Assembly: GCA_910588595.1 (NCBI GenBank)
Contig: CAJUQU010000052.1
Coordinates: forward strand, 1 to 17,330
Length of the DNA stretch: 17,330 nt
Origin: an uncultured Lachnospiraceae bacterium
GTDB taxonomy: Bacteria > Bacillota_A > Clostridia > Lachnospirales > Lachnospiraceae
Reading direction: 5' to 3'
Shown here in pieces: positions 1 to 7,401 of this stretch (positions are counted from its first letter, which is position 1; every line of letters starts with the position of its first letter). Below the pieces are notes generated by a model. It was not told where the DNA came from, ran no database searches, and saw nothing but the letters and a program-made list of their open reading frames with translations. Both the position numbers and the translations under genes were made by a program.

Positions 1-665
1 CGCTGGTGGGATACGGTTTCGCACGGTTTAAGTTCCCGCTGAAACGTTTCTGGTTTGCCTGTGTGATGGTCATGATCCTGATCCCGCCCCAGGTAATCTC
101 TACTTCGCTGCATCTGCACTTCCGGTATTTTGATGTGCTGGGAATCGCCGAGATGCTGACGGGGGCTCCAGTGAACCTGCGCGGTTCGGTGCTCCCCTAT
201 TATATGATGTCATTTGGATGCATGGGCTTGAAGAACGGACTTTATATCTATATGATACGGCAGTTCTTCCGCAATATTCCAAAAGAGATGGAGGAGGCTG
301 CCTACGTGGACGGCTGCGGTACGCTCAAGACATTTGTCAGCATCATGCTGCCAGATGCTAAACCCATCCTCACCTCCTGCTTCCTGTTCTCCTTTGTGTG
401 GCAGTGGACAGATGGTTTTTACTCCAGCATGTTCTTAGGTCAGGTGAGCCTTTTGAGCATCAAACTCAAGCAGCTTCCGGATACATTCGGCGGCTACATG
501 GCGAAGATCACGGGCTCATCAAGTTCGGCGGGTGTTTCCGTACCCTATACGAACTGTATGCTGGCGACAGGCACCCTGATGGTGATCGTGCCGCTGATCG
601 TGCTGTATCTGTATGCACAGAAGGGCTTTGTGGAGAGCTTGAGCAGCACCGGAATCAAGATGTAA
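1..665 (+). CDS. Carbohydrate ABC transporter permease, MalG type (5' partial)
   Basis: The reading frame is open from the left edge (first full codon at position 3) to TAA at 663-665, giving about 220 residues. MalG-type permeases are usually 270-300 residues, so the N-terminus lies outside the window. Hydrophobic segments are visible near FACVMVMILIPPQV, LPYYMMSFGCMGL, LTSCFLFSFVWQW and LATGTLMVIVPLIVLYLY. Between them is the cytoplasmic coupling loop with the EAA signature (EMEEAAYVDGCGT, then IMLP), which docks on the ATPase. This is the inner-membrane channel half of an importer of the CUT1 sugar family. The solute-binding protein gene follows 131 bases downstream, which supports a sugar or oligosaccharide importer; the partner permease is presumably upstream. 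The family is clear, but the substrate cannot be read from the sequence. Confidence 0.93.
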   Translation, partial: LVGYGFARFKFPLKRFWFACVMVMILIPPQVISTSLHLHFRYFDVLGIAEMLTGAPVNLRGSVLPYYMMSFGCMGLKNGLYIYMIRQFFRNIPKEMEEAAYVDGCGTLKTFVSIMLPDAKPILTSCFLFSFVWQWTDGFYSSMFLGQVSLLSIKLKQLPDTFGGYMAKITGSSSSAGVSVPYTNCMLATGTLMVIVPLIVLYLYAQKGFVESLSSTGIKM

Positions 666-796
666 TGGTTATGGTATAAGTTTCTGCGGGAAGGCGGAAG
701 TTTATATAAAAAGCAACAGCGCGGAGGCGGGGAAATCCCATGCGCAAACATGTGCCTGTACCTATATCAGCAGGTGCGACAAGAATGGAGGATAAT

Positions 797-2380
797 ATGA
801 AAAGAAAAATGTTAAACAGATTGATGGCTGCTTCAATTGCAGCTATAATGACAGTCAGCATGGCTGGCTGCGGCGGTAATGCGGATCAGCCTGCAAGCAG
901 CGGAGATCAGACCAGCGGGGACACACAGGCAAATGCCGGGGATCAGACTGGCGGCGCGACACAGCCGGATACAGCAGAGCCGGGCAGCAGCGAGGCGCAG
1001 ACTGAGACGACAGAGGAAGAGGATCTGACACCCGAAGTGCGGATCGATCCCAATACAGGCGAACCGTTTGACCTGGGCGGTATGGAGATCATCATCGCTG
1101 ACTGGTGGACAGGTGAGCCGGAGGATCCCAAGACAGATTTCCAGGCAGCGCAGAGAGAGTACCGCGAGTGGCTGCAGGAAACATATAACTTTACAATGGT
1201 TCAGAAGAATTACGCTGGCTGGGGCTGGGGCGAAGGTTCTATTGGAGAGGCATTTGTGCAGGCAGCTACCTCAGGAAGCGATGAGAATATCATTTACGTG
1301 CTGACAAACTCCGCGGCTACAGCGGCAGATGTAAGCCAGGGACTGATGTATGATCTGTCGAAGCTCGATGGCGATGTGATCGATCTTTCCGCAGAGAAGT
1401 GGCAGACGAACGGTGAGGTAAACAGCTGGAAGGTAGACGATGCCGTATATTGCTTCTGTGCGGGTCCTTCAGAGCCCAGAGGAGGTCTGTATTTTAACAA
1501 GACTGTCTTAAAGGATGCCGGTATCGACCCCGAGACGATCTACGATATGCAGCTCAATGGAGAGTGGACCTGGGATGCATGGGTTGATATCATGAAGGAA
1601 GTACAGAGGGATACAGACAACGACGGACAGAATGATGTATTCGGATGTGTGCAGAACAACGGCGGTATGGTATATATGTGCGTGCGCTCTAACGGCGGCC
1701 AGCTTGTGACCAAGAACAGCGACGGTACATACACAATGACTGCCGACAGCGATGCAGTGAGAGAGGCGCTGCATTTTGCTATTGACACTGTTACCAACAA
1801 TTATTTCCTGAATTACGGCAACGAGGAAGGAACGAACTGGGAAGACTACAAGAACCTCTTTATGAGCGGCAAGGCAGCTTTCATGTTTGACGAGGCATAC
1901 TGCGCATATGAGGGCGGCTGGCTGACAGGTCAGAAGCCTGTGGAAGTAAACGGTGTGACACTGGATCAGAGCGTTGACTATGGATTCGTAATGTTCCCGA
2001 AGGGACCTAAGGGAGACAATGTGACGAACAAGAACAACAATCTTTTCTGCATGCCTGCTTCTTATAGCGACGAGAAGGCAAGACAGATCATGTTTGCCTA
2101 TGACGTGTGGACAGAGGACGTTCCGGGCTATGAAGGATACTATGAGCTGCTGGATAACCTCTATGGCGGCATGAAGGATACGCGTTCCGTGGACGAGACG
2201 ATCGACATGATGACAACAAGGGGCGTTGATGACTGGCACTCAATCGTTCCGAACTTCAACCCGAATGATGATTTCCTGTGGAAGCTGGGTGTAGGCGAGG
2301 ACGTTGATGCGATCTTAGAGCAGAACCTGCCAGCATGGCAGACAGCTGTCGACGAGTTTAACGCTTCTTTGAAGAAATGA
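797..2380 (+). CDS. Extracellular sugar-binding lipoprotein of the ABC importer
   Basis: The start at 797 is chosen because GGAGG (787-791) sits just upstream and the product begins MKRKMLNRLM, a hydrophobic stretch and MAGC, a lipobox with lipidated Cys25. An in-frame ATG at 740 would add 19 residues in front of the signal peptide and has no comparable ribosome binding site. Cys25 is followed by a Gly/Ser/Thr/Glu-rich linker of about 50 residues and a large type-1 solute-binding domain; the total is 527 residues, longer than the usual 400-450. An Asp/Asn-rich loop with EF-hand character (DTDNDGQND, about residues 272-280) may bind calcium, as is common in this family. Following the permease directly, it should capture oligosaccharides at the cell surface. 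The likely ligand, products of the downstream GH5/GH43 enzymes, is inferred from neighbourhood only. Confidence 0.92.
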   Translation: MKRKMLNRLMAASIAAIMTVSMAGCGGNADQPASSGDQTSGDTQANAGDQTGGATQPDTAEPGSSEAQTETTEEEDLTPEVRIDPNTGEPFDLGGMEIIIADWWTGEPEDPKTDFQAAQREYREWLQETYNFTMVQKNYAGWGWGEGSIGEAFVQAATSGSDENIIYVLTNSAATAADVSQGLMYDLSKLDGDVIDLSAEKWQTNGEVNSWKVDDAVYCFCAGPSEPRGGLYFNKTVLKDAGIDPETIYDMQLNGEWTWDAWVDIMKEVQRDTDNDGQNDVFGCVQNNGGMVYMCVRSNGGQLVTKNSDGTYTMTADSDAVREALHFAIDTVTNNYFLNYGNEEGTNWEDYKNLFMSGKAAFMFDEAYCAYEGGWLTGQKPVEVNGVTLDQSVDYGFVMFPKGPKGDNVTNKNNNLFCMPASYSDEKARQIMFAYDVWTEDVPGYEGYYELLDNLYGGMKDTRSVDETIDMMTTRGVDDWHSIVPNFNPNDDFLWKLGVGEDVDAILEQNLPAWQTAVDEFNASLKK

Positions 2381-2441
2381 TCATGAAGTAAGATTCGCGG
2401 CAACGCTGTATCAGATCAAATAAATAGTGATTAACAGATAT

Positions 2442-2475
2442 GGGGATGGTGTTTTCCGAGCGCCATCCTCTTTTT
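2442..2475 (+). terminator. Intrinsic terminator after the solute-binding protein gene
   Basis: The arms GGGGATGGTG (2442-2451) and CGCCATCCTC (2461-2470) pair along ten positions, including two G-T wobbles, around a 9-nt loop, and TTTTT follows at once (2471-2475). This is a textbook Rho-independent shape. It lies between the abundant binding-protein gene and the next gene on the same strand, so it probably reduces readthrough rather than marking an unrelated unit; no clear new promoter is visible behind it. It also covers an in-frame ATG at 2440, which argues against that ATG as a start for the next gene. Confidence 0.8.
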
Positions 2476-2490
2476 GGAAAGGATGAAAAG

Positions 2491-3441
2491 ATGGAGGTTT
2501 GGTTTCATCTGCCGGGGCTGCGGCAGAATTTTCCGCTGAATATGGTGGTGCTGTCAATGCTTGAGAAAAGGCCGCATTATTTCAGGGAAGGCGTGAGGAT
2601 CGCATCCTTTTTCGGGGAATTTCCCATGTCGCTCTGGAATGGCGGCAGGCGTTCTCCAAACGACCAGTGTGACGCAGGCTATATACAGAATGCGATCAAA
2701 AGTATCAATGATAGGGGCGTGTCTGTGCGCTATACCTACACGAATATGTTCCTTGACGAGGAGGATCTGAAAGATCCCTACTGCAATTTCTGCATGAAAG
2801 CGGCGGATAATGGGAAGAACGGAGTTCTTGTCGTATCGCCGCTTTTGGAGAAATATATACGCAGGAATTATCCGGGTTTCAAGGTCAACAGCTCCACTTG
2901 CAAGGAGATCCGCGATATCGGTGCGGTGAATGAGGAGCTGAAAAAGGACTATCATCTTGTAGTGCTGGACTACAATTTTAACAACCGCTTTGATGAGTTG
3001 GCAAAGATCGAGGATAGGAGCCGGTGCGAGATCCTTGTGAATGCGGTGTGCCAGCCGGATTGTCCAAGGCGGGGCGGACACTATGAGAACGAGGCGAAGA
3101 ACCAGCGCATCATGCTCAAAAACCGCACACGCACTCCGGACAGGCAGATTCCTCTGGAACCGTGGCATTGCGATTACGGGGAGCACAATGAGTTTGCCAC
3201 GATACAGAGCTACCGCACCTACGTGTCGCCCGAGGATATCTGGGAGAAATATGTGCCGATGGGATTTACCAATTTCAAGCTGGAGGGAAGGACGGCGAAC
3301 CTTTTCTATATCATGGAGGTTTACTGCCACTATCTGATTCGTCCTGAGTACCGTGTTGATGCTGCGACTACCCTGTTAAACAGTCTGGTGTCAAACAGGC
3401 TGATCACGGTTGGAAGACCGAGGCCCTCCCAGTGGCCGTAA
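2491..3441 (+). CDS. U32-peptidase-like cysteine-containing protein, copy 1
   Basis: I start the gene at 2491 (GGAAAGG at 2475-2481). The longer start at 2440 lies within the terminator hairpin, and the paralogue that follows begins at the equivalent point (MEVWFHLPG versus VFWHLPG). The protein has 316 residues with no signal peptide or membrane segment, so it is cytoplasmic. The segment TNFKLEGR (260-267), followed by a helix ending in an aromatic-rich stretch, resembles the KxEGR signature of U32 peptidase-type TIM barrels, some of which (UbiU, UbiV) carry a [4Fe-4S] cluster. Cys98, Cys187, Cys191 and probably Cys227 are shared with the next gene; CxxxCxRR at 187-194 is the strongest block. 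The family assignment is my inference from motifs, and no substrate can be named. It lies between transport and glycoside hydrolase genes, so a role tied to sugar use is plausible. Confidence 0.6.
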   Translation: MEVWFHLPGLRQNFPLNMVVLSMLEKRPHYFREGVRIASFFGEFPMSLWNGGRRSPNDQCDAGYIQNAIKSINDRGVSVRYTYTNMFLDEEDLKDPYCNFCMKAADNGKNGVLVVSPLLEKYIRRNYPGFKVNSSTCKEIRDIGAVNEELKKDYHLVVLDYNFNNRFDELAKIEDRSRCEILVNAVCQPDCPRRGGHYENEAKNQRIMLKNRTRTPDRQIPLEPWHCDYGEHNEFATIQSYRTYVSPEDIWEKYVPMGFTNFKLEGRTANLFYIMEVYCHYLIRPEYRVDAATTLLNSLVSNRLITVGRPRPSQWP

Positions 3442-3462
3442 CAGCGTGAAGGGAGGTTTGAC

Positions 3463-4374
3463 ATGGCTAAGAGAGATGTCTTTTGGCATCTGCCGGGGTT
3501 TTGCTATTACCGGCAGTTAAATTATGCAGTGATCATGTTGATGGAGAAGTACCCGGACTGTTTCCGGGAGGGCTACAGGATTGGATCGGTTTACGGGTCA
3601 TTCCCGGGCGCCATCTGGAACGGCGGACGTGTGGTCATGGGGATTGCCGGAAAGCGGGATATCGAGGCGACACTGAAGCTCTATAACAGCAAGGGCGTGC
3701 CGGTGAGGTTTACATGGACGAACGCTGTCCTGGAGGAAAGGCATGTTTGGGATACCTACTGTAACCTTATCATGCGGCTTGCAGACAACGGTATGAACCA
3801 GGCGCTGGTCAATACTCAGGTGCTGGAGGACTATATCCGGCGTGAGTGGCCGCGCTTCCCATTGATCTCATCCACAACCAAGAGGATCGTGCAGACGGAT
3901 GGTGTGCTCGGAGAGTTGGAGCGGGGATATTTTCTGGTCGTTTTGGACTATGACCTGAACCACAATGAAAGCGCACTAAAGGAACTGGAGCCCCATGCAG
4001 GGCGTATAGAACTGTTGGTGAACGAGGTATGTACACCGGGATGCCAGAGACGTGCGGAGCATTATGCACAGCAGTCAAGGGCGCAGCTCGAGTTCGATGT
4101 GAAGGATGTCTTCCAATGTCCCAACGCCAATCCCAACAAGACCTTCGCGGAGTGCACGAAGCGCCCGGCGTTCATATCCAATGATGAGATTGGAAGCTAT
4201 ATTGAGAGGGGGTTTGTGAATTTTAAGATTGCTGGCAGAGGAATGCCCTATCAGTATGTTCTGGACGCGTATTTGTATTTCCTCGTGAGGGATGACAAAC
4301 AAAAGTTTGTGCGTGAGAAGATTGGTCAGTTTGTGGCAGATGCTGCAAAAAAGACGGGGGGAAGACAGGTTTGA
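3463..4374 (+). CDS. U32-peptidase-like cysteine-containing protein, copy 2
   Basis: Start 3463 has GGGAGG (3451-3456) at ideal spacing. This 303-residue protein is a diverged tandem duplicate of the preceding gene. Shared blocks include HLPG, FREGxRI, WNGGR, the stretch GVPVRFTWTN, YCN, LADNG, LEDYIRR, SSTxK, LVVLDY, LVNEVCxPxCxRRxEHY and NFKIAGR (253-259). Cys100, Cys190 and Cys194 match Cys98, Cys187 and Cys191 of copy 1. Cys219 may match Cys227, but the alignment around it is loose. It lacks the second Cys of the YCNFC block (it reads YCNLI). Its U32-like KIAGR has Ala where copy 1 has Glu, so the two copies may differ in activity or form a heterodimer, as UbiU and UbiV do. It is cytoplasmic. 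Only 21 bases separate it from copy 1 and 16 from the GH5 gene, so all three are probably co-transcribed. The exact reaction is unknown. Confidence 0.6.
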   Translation: MAKRDVFWHLPGFCYYRQLNYAVIMLMEKYPDCFREGYRIGSVYGSFPGAIWNGGRVVMGIAGKRDIEATLKLYNSKGVPVRFTWTNAVLEERHVWDTYCNLIMRLADNGMNQALVNTQVLEDYIRREWPRFPLISSTTKRIVQTDGVLGELERGYFLVVLDYDLNHNESALKELEPHAGRIELLVNEVCTPGCQRRAEHYAQQSRAQLEFDVKDVFQCPNANPNKTFAECTKRPAFISNDEIGSYIERGFVNFKIAGRGMPYQYVLDAYLYFLVRDDKQKFVREKIGQFVADAAKKTGGRQV

Positions 4375-4390
4375 AGGAGTAAGTGGTGAT

Positions 4391-5770
4391 ATGAGGAGAA
4401 AAGTTATTTTGTTGACAGCGCTGCTGGCGGGGGCACTCCTGTCAGGCTGTGGGCAGGCAGCGGCGCAGACACCTGCACAGACGGCGGAAACGGAGGAAAA
4501 GGAATTGGTTAATGAATTGAATAATGAGTTGGAGACGGAGACAGACTTGAAATCAGCTGTACAGGACAATACAGCGGAACCGGAAGAGACAGAAAAGGGG
4601 ACACAGGCGCAGGAACCCGTCCCGGAGCAGAAGGACGACGGTGTGCGCTGGCAGGATTTTGTGGCGGATATGGGCATGGGCTGGAATCTGGGAAATACTT
4701 TTGACGCGATCGACTGCAGCGGGCTTTCCGACGAGCTTGACTATGAGGGCGCATGGCTGCCCGGCAGTACCAAGACGACGAAGGAGATGATAAGCCTTGT
4801 AAAAGAACAGGGATTTCGGACGATCAGGATCCCGGTGTCATGGCACAACCATGTCGACATCACGACGGACGAAAATGGCAGACAAGTCTATACCATCAGC
4901 GAGGCATGGATGGGCAGGGTGAGGGAAGTTGTGGACTACTGCTATGATGAGGGGCTCTATGTCGTCATTAACATCCATCACGATGACAACAAGGACAAGC
5001 GCTTCATCTACCCCACAGCGGAGTGCCAGGAGCAGTCCATCAACTATATCACCCAGATCTGGACGCAGATAGCAACGGAGTTTGCAGACTATGATCTCCA
5101 TCTGATCTTTGAGGTGGTCAACGAGGTGCGTCTGTCAGGGACAGACGATGAGTGGACGCCGGACACGCTCAATTCGCAGGAGGCGCAGCGCATCATCAAC
5201 ACCTACTCTCAGGCGGGCGTCGACGCGATCCGCGCGGTGGACAGCGGATATAACGCTTCGCGTTTCATCATGTGCACAGGTTACGCCGGGAGTTTGTATT
5301 CGTACAAAAACCAGGTGCTTCCGACAGACAAGGGCGGTTATCCCAACCGGATCATGGTGTCAACGCACCCCTACTCCCCCTACTTTTTCTGCATGGATGT
5401 GTCGGAGAACAGCAAGAGCGTGTTTGATGAGCAGGTCCAGAACGATGTGAAGGAGGTGTTCCGCGTGATCAACCAGCAGTGGACATCAAAGGATGTTCCG
5501 GTCGTTATCAGCGAGTGGGGCACTATCCTGAAAGCGGACAACGAGGAATCGCGCAAAGAACATGCATCATACTATGTAAATCAGGCGGTCACAGCATGCA
5601 AGGACTCGGCGGGCGAGACTGTTCAGATCCCGTGTATTCTGTGGGACAACGGCAGCGTCGCGGATGTGACAAAGGGAGAGACCTTCGGCTATCTTGACAG
5701 ACAGAACGTGACATGGTTTGACCAGGGATATGTGGATGCGATCATCGACGCATGTAATGGGGAGGATTAA
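4391..5770 (+). CDS. GH5-family endo-beta-glucanase-type lipoprotein
   Basis: The start at 4391 gives a lipoprotein signal (MRRKV, hydrophobic core, LSGC with Cys20). AAGGAG at 4374-4379 overlaps the stop codon of the previous gene. A longer frame back to 4292 only overlaps that gene. After Cys20 comes a Glu/Thr/Gln-rich linker to about residue 83, then a GH5 TIM barrel. It shows GMGWNLGNTFDA (about 95-106), TIRIPVSWHNH, NIHHDD with His196/His197, VVNEV with the acid/base Glu245, STHPYSPY, VVISEWG with the nucleophile Glu375, and WDNG near the C-terminus. The N-terminal block resembles subfamily GH5_4 (cellulase, xyloglucanase, lichenase). The usual Pro after the catalytic Glu (NEP) is Val. 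Anchored outside the membrane, the enzyme should cut beta-glucan-type chains into oligosaccharides for the ABC importer. The fold and mechanism are secure; the polysaccharide is not. Confidence 0.93.
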   Translation: MRRKVILLTALLAGALLSGCGQAAAQTPAQTAETEEKELVNELNNELETETDLKSAVQDNTAEPEETEKGTQAQEPVPEQKDDGVRWQDFVADMGMGWNLGNTFDAIDCSGLSDELDYEGAWLPGSTKTTKEMISLVKEQGFRTIRIPVSWHNHVDITTDENGRQVYTISEAWMGRVREVVDYCYDEGLYVVINIHHDDNKDKRFIYPTAECQEQSINYITQIWTQIATEFADYDLHLIFEVVNEVRLSGTDDEWTPDTLNSQEAQRIINTYSQAGVDAIRAVDSGYNASRFIMCTGYAGSLYSYKNQVLPTDKGGYPNRIMVSTHPYSPYFFCMDVSENSKSVFDEQVQNDVKEVFRVINQQWTSKDVPVVISEWGTILKADNEESRKEHASYYVNQAVTACKDSAGETVQIPCILWDNGSVADVTKGETFGYLDRQNVTWFDQGYVDAIIDACNGED

Positions 5771-5840
5771 CAAGCATATTCCAAAAGAGGAATGAACAGA
5801 GTTTCGGAGATGGAAGAGTGAGGAAAGGAATGGTGAGATT

Positions 5841-7268
5841 ATGAGTGAAAAAGTGCAGGCGTTGAACCCATACCTGCCCCCGTGGGAGTACATACCGGAC
5901 GGTGAGCCGTATGTGTTCGGAGACAGAGTGTATGTCTACGGTTCGCATGACTATTATAACGGGTACGTGTTCTGTATGGGGGACTATGTGTGCTGGTCAG
6001 CGCCGGTGGATGATCTGGGCAGTTGGCGCTATGAGGGTGTCATCTATCCAAAGGATGCCGATCCGTTGAACAAAGACGGGAAAATGTGTCTGTATGCACC
6101 CGATGTCACGGTAGGGCCGGACGGCAGATATTATCTGTACTATGTGCTCGATAAAGTCTGTGTCGTGTCGGTTGCAGTCTGCGACACGCCGGCGGGGAAG
6201 TATGAATTTTACGGCTATGTACACTACGATGATGACACCCGCCTCGGCGAGCGGGAAGGCGACGAGCCGCAGTTTGATCCGGGGGTGCTGACTTTAGGCG
6301 ACCGGACATATCTGTACACTGGGTTCTGTTCACGGGGAGACCGCACAAGGAGCGGTGCCATGGTGACGGTACTCGACGCGGATATGCTCACGGTCGTGGA
6401 GGCGCCGCGCATCATCGTTCCGGGCTGTGAGTACAGTGACGGGACGGGATATGAAGGTCATGAATACTTTGAGGCAGCTTCGATCCGCGTGGTGGGGGAG
6501 AAGTATTATTTCATCTACTCGTCAATCGTGATGCATGAGCTGTGCTACGCGGTCAGCGACAAGCCTGACGAGGGGTTTGTCTACGGGGGCGTCATCGTCA
6601 GCAACTGTGATCTGCACATAGACAGCTACAAGCCGGCTGACCGCCCGATGGCATATGGTGCCAATAATCACGGCAGTATCGTGGAGATTGGCGGGTCGTG
6701 GTACATTTTCTACCACCGTCACACGAATGGTACATGGTACAGCCGTCAGGGCTGTGCGGAGAAGATCGAACTGCTTTCCGATGGAACGATCGTGCAGGCA
6801 GAGATGACCTCCTGCGGATTGAATGGCGGACCGCTTGTGGGTGAGGGCGAGTACGGTGCATATCTTGCCTGCAATCTGTTTACGGACACGATGTCCGTAT
6901 ATGTCGGGGACGACCGTTTCCCGAAGATCATGCAGGACGGGCGCGACGGCGATGAGAATCCGGGCTATATCGGCAACATGAGGCATTCGGCGACGGCAGG
7001 GTTCAAGTATTTCGACTGTAAGCATGTGACGGCAATATCGATCAGGACGCGCGGCTACGCGGAAGGATGGTTTGAGGTCCGGACGAAGTGGGACGGGGAG
7101 GTGCTCGCAAAGATCCCCATCCACAACACCAACGTCTGGGAGGAGTACAGTGCACCGATCGCGCTTGACGACGGCGTGCACGCGATCTATCTCACCTACT
7201 GCGGCGGCGGGAATGCATCGCTGTTGTCCTTTGCGTTGAGGACAGAGGCGCAGGGTACAGAGAAATAA
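5841..7268 (+). CDS. GH43-family glycosidase with C-terminal CBM6-like domain, cytoplasmic
   Basis: The start at 5841 follows a purine-rich region (AGGAAAGGAA, 5821-5830). The 475-residue product begins MSEKVQALNPYLPPW with no signal peptide, so it should act inside the cell. A five-bladed GH43 propeller is indicated by IPDGEPYVFGDRVYVYGSHD (candidate base Asp20), LYAPDVT with Asp88 as the likely pKa-tuning Asp, HEYFEAASI with Glu211 as likely general acid, and NNHGSI with His278. From about residue 385 a beta-rich tail (FKYFDCKHV, then WFEVRT, HAIYLTYCGGG) resembles CBM6/CBM35 beta-sandwiches. Relatives include beta-xylosidases, alpha-L-arabinofuranosidases and exo-galactanases. Its position 70 bases after GH5 suggests trimming of imported oligosaccharides. 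The family is sure; the bond cleaved is not. Catalytic roles are assigned by motif position. Confidence 0.9.
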   Translation: MSEKVQALNPYLPPWEYIPDGEPYVFGDRVYVYGSHDYYNGYVFCMGDYVCWSAPVDDLGSWRYEGVIYPKDADPLNKDGKMCLYAPDVTVGPDGRYYLYYVLDKVCVVSVAVCDTPAGKYEFYGYVHYDDDTRLGEREGDEPQFDPGVLTLGDRTYLYTGFCSRGDRTRSGAMVTVLDADMLTVVEAPRIIVPGCEYSDGTGYEGHEYFEAASIRVVGEKYYFIYSSIVMHELCYAVSDKPDEGFVYGGVIVSNCDLHIDSYKPADRPMAYGANNHGSIVEIGGSWYIFYHRHTNGTWYSRQGCAEKIELLSDGTIVQAEMTSCGLNGGPLVGEGEYGAYLACNLFTDTMSVYVGDDRFPKIMQDGRDGDENPGYIGNMRHSATAGFKYFDCKHVTAISIRTRGYAEGWFEVRTKWDGEVLAKIPIHNTNVWEEYSAPIALDDGVHAIYLTYCGGGNASLLSFALRTEAQGTEK

Positions 7269-7401
7269 TATAAAAAGCAAGGACATGATATTTTGTTTGC
7301 ATGCGGCTTGCTGCCGGTTTATGCCATACAGTATATCGTGGAGCTTTTATATTTTGAGACAGGCTTTTTAGGCTGTCGGGATAAGAACGGAGGATGACAT
7401 C

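Noticed and set aside
1508..2239. A 243-codon minus-strand open frame
   Set aside because: It lies fully opposite the solute-binding protein gene, has no recognisable domain, and its composition is that of an antisense shadow.
2440..2490. Longer N-terminus for the first U32-like protein
   Set aside because: The ATG at 2440 is at the base of a terminator hairpin, and the extra 17 residues have no counterpart in the paralogue.
2554..3330. A 258-codon minus-strand open frame
   Set aside because: It is antisense to the first U32-like gene, whose conserved motifs and paralogue prove the plus strand is coding.
6522..7286. A 254-codon minus-strand open frame
   Set aside because: It overlaps the GH43 gene in full and has no ribosome binding site or known motif.
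7269..7401. Possible sigma-D or sigma-A promoter or c-di-GMP riboswitch before the MCP gene
   Set aside because: No TAAA-N15-GCCGATAT match; the best sigma-A candidate (TTGCTG-N18-TATATC) is weak; no GEMM riboswitch core is visible.
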